A DNA stretch of 5,675 nt. It comes from Rhodospira sp. GTDB lineage: Bacteria; Pseudomonadota; Alphaproteobacteria; Rhodospirillales; Rhodospirillaceae. The notes under the pieces were generated by a model. That model was not told the origin of the DNA. It saw nothing but the letters and a program-made list of their open reading frames with translations, and ran no database searches. This document shows positions 1 through 4,159 of this stretch, in pieces. A program made the position numbers and the translations under genes. Position 1 is the first letter of the stretch. Each line of letters begins with the position of its first letter. The stretch covers positions 1 to 5,675 of the forward strand of contig JANQGN010000403.1 of assembly GCA_028277295.1 (NCBI GenBank), given 5' to 3'.

Positions 1-351
1 CGGCTCGCCGGCCGCCTTGCGCCGGGCGTTGATCGCCGTCTTCAGAAAGGTGGCGGTGGCCACCCCGGGGATCTCCACCGGGTACTGGAAGGCCAGGAAG
101 ACCCCGGCGCGGGCGCGTTCATCGGCGTCCATGGCCAGCAGATCCTGGCCGTCATAGAGAACCGACCCGCCCGTCACCACGAAGCCCGGGCGGCCGGCGA
201 TGACGTTGGACAGGGTGCTCTTGCCGGCGCCGTTCGGGCCCATGACGGCATGAACCTCGCCCGGCTTGATGGTCAGGCTGACGCCCTTGAGGATCGGCTT
301 ACCCTCGTCCTCCAGGGCGGCATGCAGGTCGGTGATCTCCAGAAGGGCCAT
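1..351 (-). CDS. sufC: SufC, Fe-S assembly ABC-type ATPase (partial, N-terminal 117 residues)
   Basis: SufC is the cytosolic ATPase of the SufBCD scaffold complex. ATP binding drives the rearrangement that lets SufB-SufD build an Fe-S cluster. The visible part begins MALLEITDLHAAL and carries the Walker A loop GPNGAGKST at residues 38-46. It then has the SufC-typical IAGRPG segment (51-56) and a Q-loop FQYPVEIPG with Gln89. The signature motif, Walker B and H-loop lie beyond the window edge, since the family is about 250 residues long. The ATG at 351 follows the sufB stop by 66 nt on the same strand, with a modest AAGGA about 11 nt upstream, so it is very likely co-transcribed with sufB. No terminator-like structure lies in the gap. 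The family assignment is firm; only completeness is unknown. Confidence 0.95.
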   Translation of the reverse strand, partial: MALLEITDLHAALEDEGKPILKGVSLTIKPGEVHAVMGPNGAGKSTLSNVIAGRPGFVVTGGSVLYDGQDLLAMDADERARAGVFLAFQYPVEIPGVATATFLKTAINARRKAAGEP

Positions 352-417
352 GACGGGCGCATCCTTGTCACGTCTCTGTTGATGGGGCGGTTGATGAGAT
401 GGCGTCCGGTGGGCGCC

Positions 418-1872
418 TCAGCCCACGCTGCCCTCCAGGCTGATGCCCACCAGTTTCTGGGCTTCCACGGCGAACTCCATGGGCAGGGTCTGCAAGACCT
501 CCTTGCAGAAGCCGTTGACGATCAGCGCCACCGCGTCCTCCTCGGGGATGCCGCGTTGCAGGCAATAGAACAACTGGTTGTCGCTGATGCGGCTTGTGGT
601 GGCCTCGTGCTCAACCTGAGCCGTGGGGTTGCGGCTTTCGATGTAGGGCACGGTGTGGGCGCCGCAGCGGTCGCCGATGAGCAGGCTGTCGCACTGGGTG
701 TAGTTCCGCGCGCCCTCGGCCTTGGGCATCATGCGCACCAGGCCCCGGTAGGTCTGGTCGGCGCGGCCGGCCGAGATGCCCTTGGAGATAATCCGCGAGC
801 GGGTGTTCCTGCCAATGTGGATCATCTTGGTGCCGGTGTCGGCCTGTTGGGCATTGTTGGTGATGGCCACCGAGTAGAACTCACCCACCGAGTTGTCGCC
901 TTGCAGGATACACGAGGGGTACTTCCAGGTGATGGCCGAGCCCGTCTCCACCTGAGTCCACATGATCTTGCTGTCGCGGCCTCGGCAGGCGCCACGCTTG
1001 GTGACGAAGTTATAGATGCCGCCCTTGCCGGTCTCGTCGCCAGGGTACCAGTTCTGGACCGTCGAGTACTTGATCTCGGCATCGTCCATGGCCACGAGTT
1101 CGACCACGGCGGCGTGCAACTGGTGCTCGTCGCGCTGGGGCGCGGTGCAGCCCTCCAGGTAGCTCACATAGCTGCCCTCGTCGGCGATGATCAGCGTCCG
1201 CTCGAACTGCCCCGTGTTGCGCTCGTTGATGCGGAAGTAGGTGGACAGTTCCATGGGGCAGCGCAGCCCCTTGGGCACGTACACAAACGAGCCATCCGTG
1301 AACACCGCGGAGTTCAGGGTGGCAAAGAAGTTGTCCGAGTACGGCACGACGGAGCCAAGATAACGCTGCACCAACTCTGGGTAGCGTTGCACGGCCTCGG
1401 AGATGGGGCAGAAGATCACCCCCATGTCCTCCAGCTTCTTTTTGTAGGTGGTGGCCACGGACACGCTGTCGAACACGGCATCCACCGCCACGCCGGCCAG
1501 CATTTCCTGCTCGCGCAAGGGAATGCCCAGCTTCTCATAGGTGCGCAGCAGCTCGGGATCGACCTCGTCCAGGCTCTTGGGCGCGTCGTCGGGGCTCTTG
1601 GGCGCCGCGTAGTAGTAGGCATCCTGGTAATCGATGGGCGGATAGCCCAGCTTGGCCCAGGTGGGCTCGCGCATGGTCAGCCAATGGCGGTACGCCTTCA
1701 GCCGCCACGCCAAAAGCCACTCGGGCTCGCCCTTTTTCGCCGAGATGAAGCGGACGATGTCCTCGTTCAGGCCCTTGGGCGCCTTGTCGGAATCGATCTC
1801 GGTGATGAAGCCATACTTGTAGCGACCCGTCGCCTCGGCGATGCGCTCAACCGTCTCCTGCGTGGCCACCAT
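418..1872 (-). CDS. sufB: SufB, Fe-S cluster assembly scaffold protein
   Basis: SufB is the core scaffold of the cytosolic SufBC2D complex, where sulfur from the cysteine desulfurase and iron are assembled into a cluster. The 484-residue product compares with 495 in E. coli and aligns along its length by eye. It contains NEPEW-like GEPEWLLAWR, FDSVSVATTY, VPKGLRCPMELSTYFRIN, ITWKYPSC and the C-terminal EFAVEAQKL block. Counting against E. coli SufB, Cys254 corresponds to Cys242 (EGC), Cys405 to Cys394 (TQCDS) and Glu434 to Glu423 (EHEA). The sulfur-relay and cluster-forming residues are therefore kept. The position of E. coli Cys424 is Ser here. The reading frame stays open upstream to 2040, overlapping the regulator gene, but those residues do not look like SufB. 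I chose the ATG at 1872 over the ATG at 1881 because a GGAGG sits 9 nt before the former and directly abuts the latter. Confidence 0.97.
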   Translation of the reverse strand: MVATQETVERIAEATGRYKYGFITEIDSDKAPKGLNEDIVRFISAKKGEPEWLLAWRLKAYRHWLTMREPTWAKLGYPPIDYQDAYYYAAPKSPDDAPKSLDEVDPELLRTYEKLGIPLREQEMLAGVAVDAVFDSVSVATTYKKKLEDMGVIFCPISEAVQRYPELVQRYLGSVVPYSDNFFATLNSAVFTDGSFVYVPKGLRCPMELSTYFRINERNTGQFERTLIIADEGSYVSYLEGCTAPQRDEHQLHAAVVELVAMDDAEIKYSTVQNWYPGDETGKGGIYNFVTKRGACRGRDSKIMWTQVETGSAITWKYPSCILQGDNSVGEFYSVAITNNAQQADTGTKMIHIGRNTRSRIISKGISAGRADQTYRGLVRMMPKAEGARNYTQCDSLLIGDRCGAHTVPYIESRNPTAQVEHEATTSRISDNQLFYCLQRGIPEEDAVALIVNGFCKEVLQTLPMEFAVEAQKLVGISLEGSVG

Positions 1873-1881
1873 GGGTCTCAT

Positions 1882-1886
1882 CCTCC
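1882..1886 (-). promoter_or_regulatory. Shine-Dalgarno site that decides the sufB start
   Basis: On the minus strand GGAGG runs from 1886 to 1882. It is followed by nine bases and then the ATG at 1872-1870. The alternative in-frame ATG at 1881 touches the GGAGG with no spacing, so ribosome placement favours the shorter 484-residue SufB starting MVATQET. Confidence 0.7.
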
Positions 1887-1927
1887 AAAAACAGCCAGGG
1901 TCGTGTCGCGTCTCCGACAGGGCGGGC

Positions 1928-1956
1928 GCAAAAACCGGTCCGCGACCGGTCCCAAA
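1928..1956 (-). promoter_or_regulatory. Inverted-repeat element between regulator and sufB (copy 1 of a 29-bp pair)
   Basis: Arms ACCGGTC (1934-1940) and GACCGGT (1944-1950) are perfect inverted repeats around a CGC loop. Read on the minus strand the stem ends in a run of T (1934-1930), and G-U pairing could lengthen the stem. It lies in the 91-nt gap between the regulator stop and the sufB start, 55 nt before sufB. Its sequence matches the element at 2525-2553 at 21 of 29 positions. It could be a weak terminator or attenuator that sets the ratio of regulator to suf transcripts, or a binding site for the regulator. The sequence alone does not decide. Confidence 0.5.
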
Positions 1957-1963
1957 CCAAACA

Positions 1964-2458
1964 TCAAGCAAGCGCCGGACCAGAACCGACCCGAGGCGCG
2001 CAGCCAAAGGGCCCGTCTGGTTCCGGGGTCGGCGGACCAAGCCAGGCGGGCCGCGCCGGCCGGGCCGCCATCTCGGCCAGGGTGATCCCGGTGAGCGCCT
2101 GACGAACCGCCGCGTTCACCCGATTCCAATGCCCATTCATCGGACAAAATCCCTCGCGGTCGCACGTTTCATCGGCATCATGAACGCACGCGGTGAGGGC
2201 AATGGGTCCCTCCAGGGCCTCGATCATATCGGCGACGGCGATGCTGTCCGCGGGGCGGGCCAGGATATACCCGCCGCTGGACCCCCGCGTCGAGCGCACC
2301 AGCCCCGCGCGCACCAGCGCCTTCATGACCTTGGCGACCGTGGGCACGGGAATGCCGGTATCGGCGGCGATCTGGTGCGCCGCCCGCACCTGGCCGGCGC
2401 GCGCCATGTCGAGCAACAGCACCACAGCGTAGTCGGTCAGCCTGTTGATCCGAAACAT
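1964..2458 (-). CDS. Rrf2-family SUF-system Fe-S assembly regulator (IscR/SufR-like)
   Basis: This is a 164-residue cytosolic transcription regulator of the Rrf2 family. The N-terminus MFRINRLTDYAVVLLLDMA is the classic Rrf2 first helix. It is followed by a winged helix-turn-helix at about 25-70 with IPVPTVAKVMKAL as the recognition region and RGSSGGYILARP as the wing. Cys91, Cys99 and Cys105 (CX7CX5C) form a probable cluster-binding site. IscR uses a similar three-cysteine loop with slightly different spacing. The NGHWNRVNAAVRQAL segment at 108-122 resembles the post-cluster helix of the proteobacterial SUF-regulator subfamily. The last 30 or so residues are Pro/Gly-rich and look like a disordered tail. 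The start at 2458 has GAGGAGGG just upstream (GAGG 7 nt from ATG). Standing directly ahead of sufB and sufC, it most likely controls the operon and itself in response to Fe-S demand. That role is inferred from family and position. Confidence 0.92.
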   Translation of the reverse strand: MFRINRLTDYAVVLLLDMARAGQVRAAHQIAADTGIPVPTVAKVMKALVRAGLVRSTRGSSGGYILARPADSIAVADMIEALEGPIALTACVHDADETCDREGFCPMNGHWNRVNAAVRQALTGITLAEMAARPARPAWLGPPTPEPDGPFGCAPRVGSGPALA

Positions 2459-2524
2459 CCGCCCTCCTCATCGGTGGACCGTTTGACGCGCCGCGCATAC
2501 GATCGTGGGCTGAACATCACCCAC

Positions 2525-2553
2525 GCAAAAAACGGGACCAATCCGGTCCCAAT
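2525..2553 (-). promoter_or_regulatory. Inverted-repeat element in the leader of the suf regulator (copy 2 of a 29-bp pair)
   Basis: GGGACC (2534-2539) and GGTCCC (2545-2550) are perfect arms around a five-base loop. On the minus strand the stem is followed by G and six T (2532-2527), the shape of an intrinsic terminator. It lies 66 nt before the regulator start. It shares 21 of 29 bases with the element at 1928-1956, including the A/T run, the CCGGTCCC arm and the flanking AA. If the weak promoter at 2554-2582 is real, this repeat would overlap the transcription start, a good place for a self-repressing operator. As an RNA hairpin it would instead attenuate the operon or end a transcript coming from upstream. 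Confidence 0.5.
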
Positions 2554-2582
2554 TGGATAAGCAGGACCAAGGGATATTTCAA
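2554..2582 (-). promoter_or_regulatory. Weak candidate promoter for the suf operon
   Basis: On the minus strand TTGAAA (2582-2577, five of six consensus bases) is followed by 17 bp and TATCCA (2559-2554, three of six). The -10 match is poor, which would suit a regulated promoter but also allows chance. No other pair upstream of the regulator looked better. I could not match an IscR operator consensus here. Confidence 0.25.
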
Positions 2583-2694
2583 GGGGTCCGTCCTCCTGGA
2601 GACGATCAGGCGGTGGCTTGCCCACCCGCTGTGGCCAATCGGCCATGGCGAGCAGTACAAGTGTGGGTTCGTTGACATGGCCTCGAAGTTTCCG

Positions 2695-2723
2695 TTGCCA
2701 ACACCGCCGCCTGTGCGGATAAA
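2695..2723 (+). promoter_or_regulatory. Candidate promoter for the DUF2934 gene
   Basis: TTGCCA (2695-2700) and GATAAA (2718-2723) match the sigma-70 -35 and -10 consensus at five and four of six positions, with an ideal 17-bp spacer. Transcription would start near 2730 and leave a leader of about 175 nt before the ATG at 2907. A perfect TTGACA also lies at 2672-2677 but has no plausible -10 at the right distance. Confidence 0.35.
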
Positions 2724-2780
2724 AACGAACAAACACGGCGCACGCGGTTCGGCCGACCCGCCGACCTGTCATGATCCTTC

Positions 2781-2805
2781 CCGGACCGTCAATCGCACGG
2801 TTCGG
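2781..2805 (+). other. Leader hairpin upstream of the DUF2934 gene
   Basis: CCGGACCGT (2781-2789) pairs with ACGGTTCGG (2797-2805) across a seven-base loop. All nine positions pair if one G-U is allowed, and C2780-G2806 extends the stem. No T run follows, so it is not a standard terminator on the plus strand. It sits in the predicted leader of the downstream gene and may be an mRNA structure or a protein-binding palindrome. Confidence 0.4.
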
Positions 2806-2906
2806 GGGTGACCATGGTTACGGCTCCGCCGCAATGCGTGTGTCCAGCGACCACCGTGGTCCCGTCCCACCCACTCGTCCACGTTCGATCCCGGGGAAAC
2901 CGAGAC

Positions 2907-3293
2907 ATGACCATGCACAATGACCTGTTGGAGCGCATCCGGTCGCGCGCCTACGAAATCTGGCTGGAGGAAGGTCAACCCCTCGGCCGTGATGAAGAGC
3001 ATTGGGCGCGCGCGGAAGCCGAGGTGCTGCGTGACGCGAATGTCGGCGCCACGGCGCCCGACGGCCAGGCGACTCCCGATACCGAGACCGCCGCGCCGCA
3101 GGAGACTCCAAAAACAACGCGCCGCCGCACCACCAAGAAGGCGGCCGAAACCGCTGCCGAGGGCGAAGACGACCCCAAGCCCAAGCGGACCCGCCGCACC
3201 ACCAAGAAGACCACCGAGGGCGAGGCAACCAACGGCGCCGAGGCGGACGCCAAACCCAAGCGGGTCACGCGCCGTAAGAAGACCGAGGACTGA
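2907..3293 (+). CDS. DUF2934-domain protein with a basic, AT-hook/histone-H1-like tail
   Basis: The product is a 128-residue protein of unknown function. Residues 8-41 carry the DUF2934 pattern, including IRSRAYEIWLEEGQPLGRDE and EHWARAEAEV, a short motif found in many alphaproteobacterial proteins with no established role. From about residue 50 the chain becomes Pro/Thr/Ala/Glu-rich and then strongly basic. Repeated TTRRRTTKK (70-78), PKPKRTRRTTKK (90-101) and AKPKRVTRRKK (115-125) blocks alternate with acidic stretches. This is typical of a disordered nucleic-acid-binding tail. The DNA for two of these blocks shares 19 identical bases (3122-3140 and 3191-3209), which suggests internal duplication. 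The ATG at 2907 has GGGGA nine nt upstream. A GTG at 2808 in the same frame is possible but adds 33 residues unlike the family. There is no signal peptide or membrane segment. It stands alone, divergent from the suf operon. DNA or RNA binding is inference from the tail only. Confidence 0.85.
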   Translation: MTMHNDLLERIRSRAYEIWLEEGQPLGRDEEHWARAEAEVLRDANVGATAPDGQATPDTETAAPQETPKTTRRRTTKKAAETAAEGEDDPKPKRTRRTTKKTTEGEATNGAEADAKPKRVTRRKKTED

Positions 3294-3366
3294 CACCGGT
3301 CATCCGTGTTCTCGGCCCGTCATGCCCCGGGACACACGCGCCCCGGACGCCGTTCGCGAGTGCACC

Positions 3367-3408
3367 GACACGGACAAAGGATGCTGTTCGCCGTCCTTTA
3401 GCCGTGTC
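3367..3408. other. Stem-loop downstream of the DUF2934 gene
   Basis: GACACGG (3367-3373) pairs with CCGTGTC (3402-3408). AAAGGA (3376-3381) pairs with TCCTTT (3394-3399). Two unpaired bases on each side separate the helices, and the loop has 12 bases. It starts 73 nt after the stop codon. It could be a transcript-end or mRNA-stabilising structure, but no T run follows; the TAA and first MITE-like element start immediately after it. Confidence 0.45.
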
Positions 3409-3411
3409 TAA

Positions 3412-3510
3412 GGGCCCGTCCGGAAAGTCTCGGGAACCGCAACATACTGTGTGCCTGTGCCGGGATCGCATTCCATATGTGGTGTTTTGCACGGCTTTCC
3501 GGACAGACAC
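3412..3510. mobile_element. 99-bp MITE-like element, copy 1
   Basis: The left end GGGCCCGTCCGGAAAG and the right end (reverse complement GTGTCTGTCCGGAAAG) form a 16-bp terminal inverted repeat with a perfect 10-bp core, GTCCGGAAAG. TAA flanks both sides (3409-3411 and 3511-3513), as expected for a 3-bp TNA target duplication. The interior is too short for a transposase. Such ends and targets resemble those of IS5-superfamily elements, so it may be a non-autonomous derivative. That assignment is from memory of family features and not from a search. Confidence 0.65.
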
Positions 3511-3513
3511 TAA

Positions 3514-3612
3514 GGGCCCGTCCGGAAAGTCTCGGGAACAGCCATGTGTTGCGTGTCGATCCGCGAACAGCATGCCGCATGTGGTGCTCATCAGGGCTTT
3601 CCGGACAGACCC
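3514..3612. mobile_element. 99-bp MITE-like element, copy 2
   Basis: It has the same length, orientation and ends as the copy just before it, separated only by TAA, and another TAA follows at 3613-3615. The first 26 bases and the last 16 are almost identical to copy 1, with one difference at the penultimate base. The interiors differ, giving 74 identical positions of 99 overall. The right terminal repeat here, reverse complement GGGTCTGTCCGGAAAG, matches the left end at 14 of 16 positions. The diverged interior with preserved ends argues for two separate insertions or an old duplication. Confidence 0.65.
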
Positions 3613-3615
3613 TAA

Positions 3616-3728
3616 GGCGTATGAATGATCGTGTTTTGTGCGGCGACGTTTCCAGTCAAGGGCGACGGTCTTGAATGCACCGCCGCACGAGCGCGTTTCC
3701 GGTGCCCACCGACACACTGAAGACGCCC
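3616..3728. repeat. Possible third TAA-bounded palindromic element
   Basis: This 113-bp stretch begins GGCGT after the TAA at 3613-3615 and ends ACGCC-C before another TAA at 3729-3731, so its ends are weak inverted repeats. Inside it, GTGCGGCG (3638-3645) and CGCCGCAC (3681-3688) are perfect inverted repeats. TCAAG/CTTGA is nested between them around 3657-3675. The ends differ from the two 99-bp elements, so it would be a different family or a degenerate relic. It may also be ordinary sequence with chance palindromes. Confidence 0.3.
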
Positions 3729-3759
3729 TAAAAGGTTGATTTTGAAGCAAATCGTCGTC

Positions 3760-3778
3760 GCGATCCGGTCCGGATCGC
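3760..3778. repeat. Perfect 19-bp palindrome
   Basis: GCGATCCGG and CCGGATCGC are perfect nine-base arms around a single central T. The central spacing is too tight for an RNA hairpin loop, so a dimeric DNA-binding protein site is the more natural reading. No gene starts nearby; glgB begins about 380 bp downstream. Confidence 0.5.
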
Positions 3779-3813
3779 TGGGGACTTGAGGTAGGGTTGC
3801 GACCCAGACCAGG

Positions 3814-3911
3814 GCCATGTTTCCGAGACCAGGCGGCGATGGATGCTTCATGCCTGGCCGGCGGGGACCTTGCCCTGCCGGCCCCGGTGCGGCATGGTCT
3901 CGGCGCATGGC
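3814..3911. repeat. Long nested inverted repeat, possible structured RNA or palindromic element
   Basis: Outer arms GCCATG (3814-3819) and CATGGC (3906-3911), then CCGAGACCA (3823-3831) and TGGTCTCGG (3895-3903), are perfect pairs separated by a small internal loop. TGCC/GGCA (3851-3854 and 3891-3894) continues the structure. An inner hairpin, GGCCGGCGGGG (3856-3866) with CCCTGCCGGCC (3873-3883), has one mismatch and a six-base loop. A 19-base bulge (3832-3850) lies on the left side. About 30 pairs in 98 bases exceeds what I would expect by chance even at this GC content. No T run follows the stem on the plus strand. I recognise no known RNA family. Confidence 0.5.
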
Positions 3912-4159
3912 GTCCACGACCGCCGGGGACCGCCTTGGACGAGGGCTCGACCACGTCATGGGGCCAGACACCCGGCAAAGAATGAGGTTCGCGTCATCAG
4001 CCCCATGATCCTCGACGTTGGTCGGGTGCCTGGTGACGCCCTTGCTATCCATCGTGTCACGGACGCATCGCGCCGCGGCCGCGTCGGACCGCACCGGAGA
4101 TCATCCACGGATCCCTCCGTTCGTCCACCGGCACCCACCGACCGGGAGACCGCTTGCCG

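Larger units (their letters stand above)
2459..2906. other. Divergent intergenic region between the suf operon and the DUF2934 gene
   Basis: These 448 bp hold no reading frame that resembles a protein. The open frames on the minus strand here overlap the start of the regulator and have no recognisable motif. The part near 2525-2582 appears to serve the suf operon (inverted repeat and weak promoter). The part near 2695-2805 appears to serve the divergent gene (promoter candidate and hairpin). A short TGGCC-AATC-GGCCA inverted repeat lies at 2632-2645. The middle is otherwise featureless to my reading. Confidence 0.6.
3294..4159. other. Repeat- and palindrome-rich intergenic block
   Basis: These 866 bp contain no gene I can support. 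Open frames exist on both strands because of high GC, but none shows a family motif. From left to right the block holds a stem-loop (3367-3408), two 99-bp inverted-repeat elements bounded by TAA, a weaker third TAA-bounded element, a 19-bp palindrome and a long nested inverted repeat ending at 3911. The remaining 248 bp up to glgB show nothing firm beyond presumably the glgB promoter and leader, which I could not locate. Confidence 0.7.

Noticed and set aside
1873..2040. Upstream extension of sufB to an ATG at 2040
   Set aside because: The extra 56 residues overlap the 3' end of the regulator gene, do not resemble SufB, and a well-placed GGAGG supports the start at 1872.
250..2085. Plus-strand open frame of 611 codons
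   Set aside because: It lies antisense to sufC, sufB and the regulator. Its protein has no family motif and looks like the mirror of high-GC coding bias.
1841..2560. Plus-strand open frame of 239 codons across the regulator
   Set aside because: It is antisense to a clear Rrf2 gene and has no recognisable motif.
2437..2772. Minus-strand open frame of 111 codons in the divergent intergenic region
   Set aside because: It overlaps the regulator start, runs through the inverted-repeat element and shows no domain; composition is not gene-like.
3404..3628. Plus-strand 74-codon frame with a 34-residue repeated peptide
   Set aside because: The periodicity follows from the 102-bp repeat spacing being a multiple of three. 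There is no ribosome site or protein-like conservation between the two copies.
3265..3978. Minus-strand open frame of 237 codons through the repeat block
   Set aside because: It reads across both MITE-like elements and palindromes and overlaps the end of the DUF2934 gene. The repeated peptide it contains is a product of the DNA repeat.
4020..4143. Possible long-range pairing GGTC-GGGTGCC with GGCACCC-(3-nt bulge)-GACC just before the glgB ribosome site
   Set aside because: Eleven pairs over a loop of about 100 nt are not rare in DNA this rich in GC, and nothing else supports a leader switch.
3294..4159. CRISPR array
   Set aside because: There are only two repeat units, the repeats are the ends of inverted-repeat elements, and no spacer-like unit of regular short length exists.
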